Source: Pseudoalteromonas luteoviolacea DSM 6061
Lineage (GTDB): Bacteria; Pseudomonadota; Gammaproteobacteria; Enterobacterales; Alteromonadaceae
Direction of reading: 5' to 3'
DNA: 64,000 nucleotides
Assembly (NCBI RefSeq): GCF_001625655.1
Contig: NZ_AUYB01000106.1
Coordinates: forward strand, 1-64,000
Part shown: positions 53,401-63,395 of the stretch, piece by piece
Layout of the letters: every line of letters begins with the position of its first letter
How positions within the stretch are numbered: the first letter of the stretch is position 1
Made by a program: the position numbers and the translations under genes
Notes under the pieces: model-generated
What the model saw: the letters and a program-made list of their open reading frames with translations, nothing else
Told to the model about the DNA's origin: nothing
Database searches by the model: none

Positions 53401-55707
53401 TGACTCTGACGTGACAGTACTGTTTAGATCTATCTTGGTTAGTGGGAGGTTTGGAGCCAGTTCCAACTTAAATTCACCAATATCATCACTCAATTTCAAA
53501 GTGGTTTTTTGGTGTGTTCTAATTGCCCGGGTAACTTCCCTGCTATCACTGTATTTGTAGTCAAGTGGCCAGCCCTTTGGTGTTGAATACATACTGCTGT
53601 ATTTGTAACTGAGCGCTCCGCTAAAGTCCTTAGCCTTAAAACCGTTATAAGTCTTTCCAGTAACTTTTATTTTTAGGAGCTCTAAATTGCCGACGCTAGC
53701 TGGGTGAGAATAGGAAAACTCAACCTCGGGTGGAATAAATTCAGATATGGTGATGTAATCACTCACTTTGATTTGAAGGTTATTATTAGAAGCTTCAATC
53801 CTATAGTAACCTTCATTTTGTAACCCTGTTGGTAGGCTATACTGGTGCACACCAAATTCTGAGACAGATTTAGCATCAAGAACAATCGGCTTAAATGTCT
53901 TGTTCCCAACTTTGTGCAGCGTTATTTTAATGTCGCCCTTTATGGTGACTAGCCCTTGCTCAGTATGTCTTTTAGCTAGCAAGCTAAAATCTATGGGGCT
54001 ATTTGGTTTATAAATAGGCTGGCTAAAAACGACTTTTCCTTGAACTTTTGTTTGGTCATTTATATCAAGTTTTAACATCGCCTTTTGATTAATACTTTGT
54101 GCCCACAACCAACAGTTATCACGATTACTTTTAACAAGATCTGACCAAGTATCACGCGATAAGTGTAGCTCTCCTTTTTTACTCGTTCGACCAATAAAAG
54201 TGGGGTTTTTCATTCCCTCGCAAATTAAACTAACCTCTGACTGTATTGGTGAACTCGTCATAAAATCAATAGCTTTTACAAACAGTCTTGAGTTAGTAAA
54301 TGCTTTTAACTCAAAATCTGATACGGTTGATATTACTTCTTTACTTTTTTTGTCAGAGTCAGATGTATATGGCGCCGCAGTACTTGTGCCAGATATAGCG
54401 AAAAAAACGGCGCCGCTTGTGTTGTTGAGAAGGTGTGAAACCGGCAGTTTAGTTATGTGTAGTTTATTGTCATTATGGGTCTTAACATCGAATGATGTCT
54501 GAATGTTAGATTTGTTTTTGCCGTTTAACCATTGGAGTAGTTGCCTCGTGTCTTGGACCGCAAAATATCTGATTTCTAAATCTACTGCGTTTTTATGGTA
54601 AAAAGGAATATATGCATTTTCTGACGAAGTAAATTGTGTTCCTAAGTAGTCTTGGGTCCGCCAATGACTAGACTCTTTGCCCGTACGGAAAGTTATTAAC
54701 TTACCTACATTGTCAAAGTATTCGCCTTTTTCACTTGTGATATTTGATAAATTAAACTCATACGCAGTGTCTCCACGCAACGCGACGTTGTATAAATACG
54801 GTCCTGTATCGACATAAGTATTTTTAATCGTTATAGGGGATGTCTCAAAGCTACCCTCAACAATCGCAGATAAATCCAACCTGTGTTTAAGCGGATGTGT
54901 AAAGCCAAAAGCAATGCTTTCAGGTGGGCAAGTTGCATCTACACGATCAGGAATAGGCTTATAGTGTTCTTTACGCCACCCATTGTGTTCGGTTTGACAA
55001 TACAGTCCCAAAAACGCTGGGGAGGTAGGTAAATTGGGCGCTTTAATTATTACGATGTCTTGTTCAGTCTCACTGTGTGAAGAGCTTGCCTTAAAGCCTT
55101 TAGGAATAATTGCTTTTATGTTTTCAGGTTTAATCGGTTTGGAAAAAGTAAAGTCGAGCGTAGTTCGGCCATTGTCCGAAATCGTATATTGGCTTGAATT
55201 TGATGCTACTTTGTTACCACTTACTGAAAATTGAATTTTCCCAATCATGGCCTGCGCAGCTCTTTGGTCAGATTCGAAAGGAGTATTGAGTACTATGGAA
55301 AGGCTTTGCTCATTAATCGTTTGTTGTTCGAAAGCAAAACGTTTGTTTATCCATTTTGACTCAAACTCATTTTCAACTTTTTTATCAATGCCCCAAAACT
55401 GCTTGGTGATTTTAATGTTTAACGGCAGGTACGACGGCGTTTCTATTAGGGTGTCACAACTAAGTTTGTTATTGCCTTGATACCGCCAATGGCAATGTCG
55501 TTTGATATTTTGAGTAAGTTGAACAGATGCTATTTGGTTTGTTGTAGGCACTTCACCATATTGAGCAATTGGTTGATTAAAAGATATAAGAACTTGACTA
55601 AGGCGCTTATTATTTTCAATAAATTGGACATTTGTGACGCGAAGTGATTCGGCATTGACTGAAAAGGCAACGAGACAAAATACAATTAGGATTAACTTGT
55701 TGAGCAT
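50464..55707 (-). CDS. Bacterial alpha-2-macroglobulin family protein
   Basis: A signal peptide (MLNKLILIVFCLVAFSVNA, taking ATG 55707 rather than the TTG at 55713) precedes about 1,725 residues. N-terminal MG-type beta-sandwich domains include the YKPNSPIDFSLLAKR type of MG2 strand. The C-terminal part has the toroid with the thioester motif C-W-E-Q (cysteine at about residue 1331), where most family members have CLEQ. The cysteine, Glu and Gln are kept, so a reactive thioester that traps proteases is plausible. Bacterial A2Ms guard the periplasm, usually beside a pbpC gene, which is absent here. No Cys follows the signal, so it is not a lipoprotein like YfhM. Length is above YfaS (about 1,530). 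Confidence 0.92.
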   Translation of the reverse strand: MLNKLILIVFCLVAFSVNAESLRVTNVQFIENNKRLSQVLISFNQPIAQYGEVPTTNQIASVQLTQNIKRHCHWRYQGNNKLSCDTLIETPSYLPLNIKITKQFWGIDKKVENEFESKWINKRFAFEQQTINEQSLSIVLNTPFESDQRAAQAMIGKIQFSVSGNKVASNSSQYTISDNGRTTLDFTFSKPIKPENIKAIIPKGFKASSSHSETEQDIVIIKAPNLPTSPAFLGLYCQTEHNGWRKEHYKPIPDRVDATCPPESIAFGFTHPLKHRLDLSAIVEGSFETSPITIKNTYVDTGPYLYNVALRGDTAYEFNLSNITSEKGEYFDNVGKLITFRTGKESSHWRTQDYLGTQFTSSENAYIPFYHKNAVDLEIRYFAVQDTRQLLQWLNGKNKSNIQTSFDVKTHNDNKLHITKLPVSHLLNNTSGAVFFAISGTSTAAPYTSDSDKKSKEVISTVSDFELKAFTNSRLFVKAIDFMTSSPIQSEVSLICEGMKNPTFIGRTSKKGELHLSRDTWSDLVKSNRDNCWLWAQSINQKAMLKLDINDQTKVQGKVVFSQPIYKPNSPIDFSLLAKRHTEQGLVTIKGDIKITLHKVGNKTFKPIVLDAKSVSEFGVHQYSLPTGLQNEGYYRIEASNNNLQIKVSDYITISEFIPPEVEFSYSHPASVGNLELLKIKVTGKTYNGFKAKDFSGALSYKYSSMYSTPKGWPLDYKYSDSREVTRAIRTHQKTTLKLSDDIGEFKLELAPNLPLTKIDLNSTVTSESGESHFYRTSLPYFSREHFIGTKQTNHVLSIIALEKAGKQIATDATVYLALEDDKKLALCAGTTPFNCDIPFAHKGRLTFEIESENGRYTWTRTHNVYSNEPSTNPAKASLTLKGQNQATVGSTYKLNVHSDFAGKATIFINAGEYQEITSAKLSEGENIISLDISEKHLPGFTANIYMPFNIQQRSEIKNLNAEEVNELFEKLTEQFEFIPASQNNFSLPKKRSMLGTFASIKVDVTHSKKLELSVAHQTNAKPNSNLSITLNSNQDSDVQLWLVNDALYDMTFKRTSDVSFDELYDSYSYKLPFNHFYNLTKWSVNQDALKSPELFNYFYSHNNTYQTRYRSAYAPAAPPPNGSRTVMDQSVWLDTVSVREATAKSLNVQLPQLIGRWRLFALAASENNHARYEGVINTSSAIEYSLYVPPKIFDKDRAYARLVATNRTDRITKDKIDIKIGSETTQVYQLDLQPNERNSFNIALSELPLGKHQIYIESSTDSSYNQTAIFEVIDSNYSFERSVKVDASSTQTVVIPNNERVTKSHVIPANKLSPDWHGLLNYQNKYPHQCWEQTLSRAVSLNDNPVSKIDNNTVKTLLRSGSSQNSSSYGYSYFSNTKTDAFLTAYTLLSHYWLEGSQYQFKVDQTLVERLKQELLSAPNYTPNVASTLSMHSKGWLLWALAERGDISLENVKYIRSQGIIDTKSNLLQLLALKAAGEDQDSIENALLRILDSKFQDNSFASIGPTDSQCLAIMLTEKQPLRDDIAKLVVAKQLATGHFGNTLNDALCTRALKNRTGTTPSFAELTPKVLNDFVTEYKINTNIRGDYYLRMTASRSFEADTASFGGIGITKSYQTLQENEWVTTELNEIKVGQLVKVKLVVFSPIEREHVIVTDRLPNALVAVNPIHRNKQYTHWIGERALSSQPMTEAMQKVVWHRYKLEQGHTLFEYLAEARFSGVYISPSAKVELMYTPEIYGSSGATALEAH

Positions 55708-56373
55708 CGGCAAATACGAATTTCTAATTATAATCGCAATATATCAAATTCATTGACATATTACACGGATTCAAAGAGTTATGTGCATTTGTAAAGAGTG
55801 AATGCTCAGTACGTTAGTCTGTATGCTTTTTATAAAGGAGTGCAGTTAAGACATACCCTGCGGGAGTTTGTTGCCCTTGTTGCTAAATTAACAAGTCAAG
55901 CGGTAGTAAATTGTTGAACTATTTGTTTGTGAATTCTTCTTTTCCTAAAGAATTATCTAATAGTGGGAGAAATAGTTAAGTTTCAAACAGTGTGCTCAGC
56001 AAGGGGCAGGGTTTTTTTGCAATGAAACATCAGATTAAAACGGCAAAGCATCTCTATTTTATACACGTCTGTACTAACGATTAATCCATGCTATGAGTCG
56101 ATGACGCTCCCACGAGTAAGGCTGAATATTTGATGTTTAGGTATCTCATGGTTGATTACTTGCTTAACACTAGGCTGGTGGTAAGCCTAAAAAGTGATTT
56201 TGGTCAATCTGTGACATGAGTACCGTGGGACTTCAGTGCCTCTAAATTTTGAATAACGAAATTTGTACAAAATTTATATAGTAACGGGAATTTTGACTAT
56301 CTTTTAATGAAGGAGAAATTATCAGCACATTGCTGTACTCATGTGCACTAAGGTTAACGCCCTGGAGATTTAG
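55708..56373. other. Divergent intergenic region between the alpha-2-macroglobulin and chemoreceptor genes
   Basis: About 660 bases with no gene I can support. It contains upstream sequence for both divergent genes. I saw no flagellar-type (FliA) promoter consensus upstream of the chemoreceptor. Confidence 0.4.
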
Positions 56374-58362
56374 ATGCACTTTCTTAAGCGCTTATCAATT
56401 TTGCAGCTTACCATTATTAGCTCTCTCGCTCTCATTATGTTTATTTTTATTTTACTCGCAAAAGTGGCAACACAATATTGGACTGATTTTTACTCGACAA
56501 ATCAGGATATTGAATACATAAAGCTGTTGGATGCAATTGAAAAGGTAGCCCACAATCATGCCATTGAACGCGGGCTAACAGCAGGTTATTTAGGTAACCC
56601 TACGGCACAAAAAAAGCAGCTTGTTGATGCACAGCGTATCAAAGCAGATCAGTCTGAAAGAAAAGTACGAGATATGGTCAGCAACCAGTTTGCAGAGGAT
56701 GAAAAAGTAAAGAAATGGCTGCCATTTCTATTCAATGAGTTAGAGGGAAAGGCAGCGTTGAGGCGCGAGGTAGATCGTCAAAATGGTAAAGAAGCCTTTA
56801 AATATTATAGTCATCTAAATCAAGTCGCCATTGATACTGCGACCAGAATGCAAGCCTATATCAGTAATCGTGACTTGGCCTCCAAGCTATCACTGGCGTT
56901 TCTTTTAGCAAAAAGTAAAGAGCGTAAAGGGCAATTAAGGGGTAAAGTAAATGGCGTTTTAGCTAAAAAAACCATCAGTGCTAAAGTCAGGGGCGAGCTG
57001 ACTTATTTTCAAACTCAACTTGGTGTTTTGAAGGAGCAGCTAGAGGCCGCCTTGGAAGGTGAACAGCTAAGACTGTATAGAGAGGCGATGTCCGATAGCC
57101 GCGCAAAAGAGCTGGATAAAGTCATTAATTATCTCGTTAATGAGGATGACCCGAATTTTGATGGTTTACTCAGTAGTGACGATTGGTTTCCTAAAGCGAC
57201 GCAGCAAATAGTGGCCGTTAAAAAAGTGCTAGATAATCAGTGGGCGTTAACGGTTACACACATAGAAGCGGTTAAAAAGGATTTAGTTAACCAAAGTTTG
57301 TTTATTGCCATTTCATTTCTCCTTGCAATGACAGTGATAGTTTCAATAAATCTGCATTTGGTTAAATCTCTTAAACACGAATTAAATCATTTAACTGGCA
57401 TCTTAGAAAAAGTGGCAAAAGAAGGCGATTTAACTCTGGATGTAAGGTTAAGAACCAGCGACGAATTGGGTCAAATTTCAGAGTCGATTCACAATACCGT
57501 TTATGCGTTTAAAGATTTGTTATTGGGATTGTCTAAATCAATCAATGTTGGCACACACTTGGGGGAGCAAATGGACAAAGCTGCAAGTCATGTGAATGAA
57601 GACGCACAGCGAACTCAAAGTATGGCGTCGAGTATTGCTGCAGCTATAGAAGAAATGGCCGCGACAAGTGAAGAAATAGCCCGATCAGCATCGGACACAC
57701 TCAACGCGAGTGATCAGCTTAACCATGAGTCTAAAAAGCTGCTTGAGGACAATCAAAGAAATTTAGATGCAATGAATACGCTTTCAGACAGCATGGATGA
57801 TGTAAACGATTTAGCCGCGAACATGGAAAAACAGGTTGGAGACATCAACACCATATTGGACTCGATCAGAAGTGTGGCGGACCAGACTAACCTTTTAGCC
57901 TTAAATGCTGCTATTGAAGCGGCTAGAGCTGGCGAGCATGGTAGAGGGTTTGCGGTTGTCGCTGACGAAGTGAGGGGACTTGCCAATAACAGTAAAGATT
58001 CTTCGGAACAAATATCTTCTTTGCTGAACGACTTGAATGATATTAGTCAAAGTGTTGTGAATGCGATCAAAGAAAACACGGAATTGGCTGGCGAAATTAT
58101 GAAGGAAGTTGAAGAGACGCGTTCGGTATCTATGCAAGTGAGTGAGCATAGTAATAATGTTGAGCAGCTCACAACGTCTGTCGCTACGGCGGCACAACAG
58201 CAATCAACTGTTGCGCAGGACATCTCGAATAGCACTACTGCTGTTTTAGAGGCTGCTAATGATGAGCTTGAGACCTCGATTGCGTTGAAGAAGCTATTTG
58301 AAGACATGAAACTCAATAGCGAAACGTTACAGAGAACCATGGACAATTTTAAAATTGATTAA
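56374..58362 (+). CDS. Methyl-accepting chemotaxis protein with NIT (nitrate/nitrite-sensing) domain
   Basis: TGGAG seven bases before the ATG. An N-terminal membrane helix ([18 protein letters not shown]) is followed by a periplasmic NIT domain of about 260 residues, opening with the family motif [18 protein letters not shown] second helix ([22 protein letters not shown]) precedes HAMP, and a cytoplasmic signalling domain has the conserved hairpin tip with [20 protein letters not shown] and [15 protein letters not shown]. It would couple nitrate or a similar ligand to CheA. No C-terminal CheR pentapeptide is visible. The gene is monocistronic. Confidence 0.95.
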   Translation: MHFLKRLSILQLTIISSLALIMFIFILLAKVATQYWTDFYSTNQDIEYIKLLDAIEKVAHNHAIERGLTAGYLGNPTAQKKQLVDAQRIKADQSERKVRDMVSNQFAEDEKVKKWLPFLFNELEGKAALRREVDRQNGKEAFKYYSHLNQVAIDTATRMQAYISNRDLASKLSLAFLLAKSKERKGQLRGKVNGVLAKKTISAKVRGELTYFQTQLGVLKEQLEAALEGEQLRLYREAMSDSRAKELDKVINYLVNEDDPNFDGLLSSDDWFPKATQQIVAVKKVLDNQWALTVTHIEAVKKDLVNQSLFIAISFLLAMTVIVSINLHLVKSLKHELNHLTGILEKVAKEGDLTLDVRLRTSDELGQISESIHNTVYAFKDLLLGLSKSINVGTHLGEQMDKAASHVNEDAQRTQSMASSIAAAIEEMAATSEEIARSASDTLNASDQLNHESKKLLEDNQRNLDAMNTLSDSMDDVNDLAANMEKQVGDINTILDSIRSVADQTNLLALNAAIEAARAGEHGRGFAVVADEVRGLANNSKDSSEQISSLLNDLNDISQSVVNAIKENTELAGEIMKEVEETRSVSMQVSEHSNNVEQLTTSVATAAQQQSTVAQDISNSTTAVLEAANDELETSIALKKLFEDMKLNSETLQRTMDNFKID

Positions 58363-58480
58363 GTTGCAAAGGGAGACCGCTAATATCAGTAGTCTCTCTA
58401 CTACTTTTCTTTATGTTAGTAATTCTTATTCGCAATAAATTCACTGGCGAGCCTTCCGCATAAGCGAATTAAATGGTAAT

Positions 58481-58496
58481 GTTGTAATATTATCAC
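58481..58496. promoter_or_regulatory. Imperfect palindrome upstream of the DUF1826 gene
   Basis: GTTGTAATATTATCAC matches its own reverse complement at 12 of 16 positions and lies 17 bases before the start codon. It resembles Zur boxes in composition but the half-site spacing differs from the odd-centred gammaproteobacterial consensus. Confidence 0.2.
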
Positions 58497-58513
58497 ATAA
58501 CAGTAGTTTCCTT

Positions 58514-59170
58514 ATGTTAGACACTTCTCAAACCATAGAGCCTCTTCATGGTCCCAAATATTTGATCGATGATGTGGCCGGCGTATTTTCAAATATTTAT
58601 GACTCTAATACATCGCTAACCTGCTACTGCTCCCCTTCTAGTTGGGCTGCAACGCAGGCTGCTCAAAGTTATGTTAAAAAGGCTCATGAAGAAGGGTTTC
58701 AATATCAGGGGTCGATAAGCGAAGAGCTTTTAAAAGAAATTGAGGCGATATTTAAAGACACGTCACATGGCGATCTTTTATATAATCACGTGGCGCTTAT
58801 GGTGGAAATGTTTCAAGCTTTGTTTGAGCCAAAAGAGATTGGATTGAGAATTTTACCCTGTATGCACTCATTGAGCCCTGCTTTTCATGAGCAAAAAGGC
58901 ATAGTGAAAATGGTCTCAACTATCGGTGGGAGCGGAGAGCGCTGGGTAGAAAGGCAATTTGTAAAATTCGCCCCTTTAGAAAGGCACCAAATATCTCCTA
59001 CAATTTTGCAGCCAAAAGAAAATGATGTGAACACGCTTTGTGATGGAGACATTGCCCTATTTAAAGGAAAGGATTGGTTAGATCAAGAGCACAATGCAGT
59101 GATCACCGCATCTCCTGCTTTTGGAGAGCAATGTGCAAAGCTCTGTGTTTACATAGATTATCTTAGCTAA
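58514..59170 (+). CDS. DUF1826 protein
   Basis: The 218-residue cytoplasmic protein matches DUF1826 in layout. It has a helical N-terminal half, an EIGLRILPCMHSLSPAFH segment (matching the 'GLRL..L....CP.FH' block), VSTIGGSGERWVERQF, and a C-terminal GDIALFKGKDW...EHNAVITASPAF block. DUF1826 genes often sit beside COG0523 zinc chaperones and under zinc control; neither neighbour here is such a gene. No activity is known. There is no clear ribosome-binding site. A terminator hairpin follows. Confidence 0.78.
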   Translation: MLDTSQTIEPLHGPKYLIDDVAGVFSNIYDSNTSLTCYCSPSSWAATQAAQSYVKKAHEEGFQYQGSISEELLKEIEAIFKDTSHGDLLYNHVALMVEMFQALFEPKEIGLRILPCMHSLSPAFHEQKGIVKMVSTIGGSGERWVERQFVKFAPLERHQISPTILQPKENDVNTLCDGDIALFKGKDWLDQEHNAVITASPAFGEQCAKLCVYIDYLS

Positions 59171-59182
59171 AATACCTATTTT

Positions 59183-59206
59183 GAAAAGAGCGAAGTCGCT
59201 CTTTTC
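59183..59206. terminator. Terminator hairpin between the DUF1826 and beta-helix-like genes
   Basis: GAAAAGAGC (59183-59191) pairs with GCTCTTTTC (59198-59206). It lies between convergent genes and can serve both, although the following T-runs are short. Confidence 0.7.
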
Positions 59207-59273
59207 AGATTATACAAAATACTCAGTTTAACTCACAGTTAAATGAATAAGCTAAGGTATGAATACCCACGGA

Positions 59274-60269
59274 TTAAGGTAGCTTTTTATCTTGACCTGT
59301 CCAGCTCCAGTTCGGATAAAACTCGCCATTAACAGTAGCATTATTTCCAGTGATAATTGAATTTGGTTTAGTCACCGCTTTCCAGTTGTATGCTTTTGAA
59401 TGCTCTAGCTCGAAAACTACATTGCCCCATAAAAAGTATGGGCCCGAGATTGCAGAGTTTTTGTAAGCCGCGAAAAGGCTTTGGCCACCCATTTGTAGTT
59501 CCCCTACTGTGCTTTCATTGTTAATTTCTGCCGCGCCCTTACTCCAAATCTTCAAGGTACTTATGTGGCTTTCATCATCAGCTAAAAAGTAACCATTACC
59601 GGCTACTTGCACAGAGTTAAAATGATTTTCACTTTTTGAATAACCAGCAGAGGTGTCATAAACCTCTACTGTGTTCTGATCACAATCCTCAACAAAACTC
59701 GTGTATGAGCTATTGTATACACCGACGGAGTTACCTGATTGATTGGATAAGTAAGCTGTACTGTTATCTGTAACTATGAATTGGTAAAACGGTGTTTTTG
59801 AGTGAGCTTTTGCGTTAGTAGTAATATGATTAATTTCTACAGTCGCGTTAGCCTTTGCCGTTACTGCTACAACATCGTTTGGCACATCAATATTAAAATT
59901 ATCGAGCTTTGCAGAACTGGACTTTATAAGTATTGCGCTTTCAGCGTCAGCATTATTGGGCCGAACTCGAAGCGATCCGGACATGCCTGCGTCATTTACA
60001 ATTGATATACCATCTTGATTGATTTGGATTGGCCCGTAACATTCGCCAGAAATAGTGAATGTTACGTTTTTAGCGTTATATATTTTGTTTAGCGCTCGAC
60101 GCAAAGCATTCGGTCTGTCAGTACATTGAACAGAAATATCAATTTGTGCTTTAGTCTGTTGCTGAAGAGATGAGTTTTCACCTTGTTCAACTGATACTTG
60201 TGCAATTGATGCGCTGCTAAAAATACAGGTGGCAACCATACACAATTGAATATTTTTTACAGGTTTCAT
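59274..60269 (-). CDS. Secreted right-handed beta-helix-like protein (331 aa)
   Basis: AAAGGAAA seven bases before the ATG. A signal peptide (ending SSASIAQVS) precedes a chain with regular short beta repeats. Parts such as VTFTISGECYGPIQINQDGISIVND and HITTNAKAHS, and later STAYLSNQSGNSVGVYNSS, are typical of parallel beta-helices of the pectate-lyase kind. A cysteine pair (VQCTDRPNAL, GECYGP) sits in the first turns. The opening resembles uncharacterised exported proteins that start 'C-x-x-x-x-x-L..AL......TI.I.G.C'. No catalytic residues of pectate lyases are evident. Role may be cell-surface or glycan binding. Confidence 0.65.
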   Translation of the reverse strand: MKPVKNIQLCMVATCIFSSASIAQVSVEQGENSSLQQQTKAQIDISVQCTDRPNALRRALNKIYNAKNVTFTISGECYGPIQINQDGISIVNDAGMSGSLRVRPNNADAESAILIKSSSAKLDNFNIDVPNDVVAVTAKANATVEINHITTNAKAHSKTPFYQFIVTDNSTAYLSNQSGNSVGVYNSSYTSFVEDCDQNTVEVYDTSAGYSKSENHFNSVQVAGNGYFLADDESHISTLKIWSKGAAEINNESTVGELQMGGQSLFAAYKNSAISGPYFLWGNVVFELEHSKAYNWKAVTKPNSIITGNNATVNGEFYPNWSWTGQDKKLP

Positions 60270-60797
60270 TAAGATTTCCTTTTAATGTTGTGTTTTTACA
60301 TGTTGTTTAGCTAGAAACTACTGATAGCTACTGGGTGTGCATATCAATGAAGCCTTATATTTAAATTATGAGTTTTTGGAACATTTTACTTATTAAATAT
60401 ATGACTCTCAGATACATACATAATTAGTCAAATAATTTGACATTAAAAACACTATCCTAGACTTTGGCGCTGGTCAAAAAATAAACCGAAAGTTTGCGGT
60501 TCGAGTTGTTATAACATATTACTAAAAATTAACATTGGTAGGTTTTTAGCGTGTTTCTGTATATTCATTGATTGGAAATAGAGTGTGTTTGTGTTTTTAA
60601 ATCTTCAAAAAGGTGTCATTTTCGTGCAAGAGTTTTGAAAATCCCTTAATTGCTCTTCTATTTAATTCAAGTCGAAAGGTAGAACAATTTATCAATAATT
60701 GTACAAAAATATTACAAATGAAATATTTTTCATATACAGTGTGCGGTTTGAGATATTAATTTATTTATGCCTAACTTGAGCAAATGGAAAAATAACT
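60270..60797. other. Divergent intergenic region, AT-rich
   Basis: Contains promoters of the beta-helix-like gene (minus strand) and the nuclease gene (plus strand). No gene or strong hairpin seen. Confidence 0.4.
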
Positions 60798-63395
60798 ATG
60801 TTAAAAAAAACACTTTTGGCTACGGCCATTGCGAGCATGATGGCACCAGCGCAAGCCTCACTTATTGTGTCTGAGTACGTTGAAGGAAGCAGTTATAATA
60901 AAGCGATAGAACTATACAACACTTCTGACAGTACTATAGATTTAAGTCAGTACGCCCTAAAGTTTTATTTCAATGGCAAAGCGACTTCTGGAATGACAAT
61001 AGCTCTGGAAGGTGACCTGGAGCCTAAATCAACGCATGTAATTGTCCATGCGAGAGCGAGTGAAGAGCTCAGACTAAAAGCACAACAACAAAAAGATGGT
61101 AGTTGGTATAACGGTGATGATGCAATTACGTTAGAGCAAAATGGCACTGTAATAGATAGTTTAGGTCAAATTGGCGTAGACCCAGGGTCTGCGTGGAGCG
61201 ATCAGGGTGTGTCTACCAAAGATAAAAGTTTAGTAAGAGACAGCTCCATAACTCTTGGCGACGTAAACCCAAATGATGAATTTGTTCCTTCAATCGAGTG
61301 GGTGGCACTCGATAAAGATGACTTTTCAAATGTTGGAAAGCACAGCTCTGGTGGGCCAGTAGAGCCTCCAGCTTTGGTTTGTAACGAAGTAAATGTATTT
61401 ATTCATCAAGTTCAAGGTGAAACTGATTCAAGTCCGATGGTAGATGAGTTGGTTCAGGTACAGGGCGTGGTTACCTCTTCACTGCAACTAGATGGCGAGC
61501 TTAAAGGCTTTTTCCTTCAAGAAGAAGTAGAAGAACAAGACACTAATGTACTCACATCAGAAGGTATTTTTGTCAACTACGCCGCTACGCAAGTAAATGC
61601 AGGTGAGGTTGTTAAAGTTGCAGGTACTGTGAAAGAAGTATATGGCCAAACACAAATTAATAATGTAACCGGTATTTCGGTTTGTGGTAATGCTCAAATT
61701 ATAAGCCAAGACATTACCTTACCCGCAGCAAATGGCCTAGAGCCTTTTGAAGGCATGTTAGTCAATATAACTAACGAGATGGTTGTAAACGACACTTACG
61801 GGCTGAAGCGATACGGTGAGATAAAACTGGGTACTGAGAGATTATATCAAGGCACTCAGGTTGCTAACCCTGGCGCAGATGCAAATGCTGTAGAGGCGAG
61901 CAATAGACGTAAGGAAATTACATTAGATGATGGCTCAGCAGAACAAAACCCAGAGGTTATCCCCTATCCTACTCCTGAATTGGATGCTTACAATACGATT
62001 AGGTTAGGTGATAAAGTCACGGGAATTGAGGGGCCAATCGGTTACGCTTATGGTCAATATCGCGTACACCCAATCAACACCCCTCAGTTTGTTCAAAGCA
62101 ATATTAGGCAAGAGAGACCAACTGTTGCACACGAAGGTAACTTACGTGTTGCAAGTGCAAACGTATTAAACTTCTTTAACGGTGACGGTATTGGCGGTGG
62201 TTTCCCAACAGAACGTGGTGCTGATTCTGTAGAAGAGTATGAACGTCAAAAAGCCAAATTGGTTAATGCTATGATTAATTTGGATGCAGATGTAATCGGC
62301 CTTTTAGAGATGGAAAATGATGGGTTTGGAGCACAAAGTGCGCTTGCGCAGTTGACGGATGCTTTGAATGCTAGCGATTCTGCAAACAGCTACGCTTATG
62401 TAAACTTTGAGGTCGATCAAATTGGCACAGACGCGATTATGTCTGCAATTATTTATCGTACTAACAAAGTTAAAGAAGTCGGTGTTGCGGCATATACCGA
62501 CGTCGTGCCATTTGATTATGGAAATCGCCCTCCAGTCATGCAAAGCTTTGAAGACTTAGCTACGGGTGATGTGTTTAATGTAGTGGTTAACCATCTGCGT
62601 TCAAAGGGAAGCTGTAGTAAAGCCGAAGGGCTTGACCAAGATCAAAATGATGGACAAGGTTGCTGGAACCAAACGCGTATCAATGCGGTTAATGTACTAA
62701 ACAGTTGGTTAGATACTTCCCCCACCACAGTTGAAGACGAAGACACCATTATTTTAGGTGATTTTAACGCGTATGCTAAAGAAGACCCTATTAAAGCCGT
62801 ACAGAACTTAGGTTATCGTAACCTTAGTGAGTTTTTAACGACTGAAAACAATGGATACTCGTATGTTTTCAAAGGGCGTTTGGGGAGCTTAGACCATGCG
62901 TTTGCAAGTGAATCAATGGCAGAAAAAGTCGTTGCTGTTACTAATTGGCATATCAATGCAGATGAACCTGTTGCACTTGATTACAATGTTGAGTACAAAT
63001 CAGATAAACATCAGCAGTCATTGTATGCAGAGCATAGTTACCGCTCTTCAGATCATGACCCAATTGTGATTGAGCTGCAAACTGAAGATGCATTTCCTAC
63101 GATTGAAGGCAAAGTAGAAGGTTTATTTGGTTGGTTTTGGTGGCAGCGTTTCTCGTTAGAAGTGCCTGAGGGGTATTCTAACCTTGAAGTGTCGATTGAT
63201 GGGTTTGGAGAGGCCGATTTATATCTAAGAAATAACAAAAAACCGCGTTTCTTTAGATACGATTGTCGCCCTTACCAATGGGGGAGTCGCGAAACGTGTA
63301 GTATTCAAAATGCTCAATCAGGTACTTGGCATGTCGGTATTCGAGGCTTTTTACCTTATCATAATGTAACGTTGACTTATCGCATTTCAAAGTAA
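60798..63395 (+). CDS. ExeM/NucH-family extracellular endonuclease
   Basis: A signal peptide (MLKKTLLATAIASMMAPAQA) precedes a lamin-tail-like domain (LIVSEYVEGSSYNKAIELYN, residues about 22-170) and an OB-fold domain (about 195-305). The endonuclease/exonuclease/phosphatase domain (about 445-760) has RVASANVLNFF, the metal ligand in GLLEMENDGFG, VVNHLRSKG, LGDFNAYAKEDPI and SSDHDPIV. The C-terminal 90 residues form a PPC-like beta domain (GWFWWQRFSLEVPEGYSNLE onward). It degrades extracellular DNA, giving phosphate and nucleosides or affecting biofilm. Unlike some relatives it has no sorting tail after the PPC domain. All catalytic blocks are intact. Confidence 0.94.
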   Translation: MLKKTLLATAIASMMAPAQASLIVSEYVEGSSYNKAIELYNTSDSTIDLSQYALKFYFNGKATSGMTIALEGDLEPKSTHVIVHARASEELRLKAQQQKDGSWYNGDDAITLEQNGTVIDSLGQIGVDPGSAWSDQGVSTKDKSLVRDSSITLGDVNPNDEFVPSIEWVALDKDDFSNVGKHSSGGPVEPPALVCNEVNVFIHQVQGETDSSPMVDELVQVQGVVTSSLQLDGELKGFFLQEEVEEQDTNVLTSEGIFVNYAATQVNAGEVVKVAGTVKEVYGQTQINNVTGISVCGNAQIISQDITLPAANGLEPFEGMLVNITNEMVVNDTYGLKRYGEIKLGTERLYQGTQVANPGADANAVEASNRRKEITLDDGSAEQNPEVIPYPTPELDAYNTIRLGDKVTGIEGPIGYAYGQYRVHPINTPQFVQSNIRQERPTVAHEGNLRVASANVLNFFNGDGIGGGFPTERGADSVEEYERQKAKLVNAMINLDADVIGLLEMENDGFGAQSALAQLTDALNASDSANSYAYVNFEVDQIGTDAIMSAIIYRTNKVKEVGVAAYTDVVPFDYGNRPPVMQSFEDLATGDVFNVVVNHLRSKGSCSKAEGLDQDQNDGQGCWNQTRINAVNVLNSWLDTSPTTVEDEDTIILGDFNAYAKEDPIKAVQNLGYRNLSEFLTTENNGYSYVFKGRLGSLDHAFASESMAEKVVAVTNWHINADEPVALDYNVEYKSDKHQQSLYAEHSYRSSDHDPIVIELQTEDAFPTIEGKVEGLFGWFWWQRFSLEVPEGYSNLEVSIDGFGEADLYLRNNKKPRFFRYDCRPYQWGSRETCSIQNAQSGTWHVGIRGFLPYHNVTLTYRISK

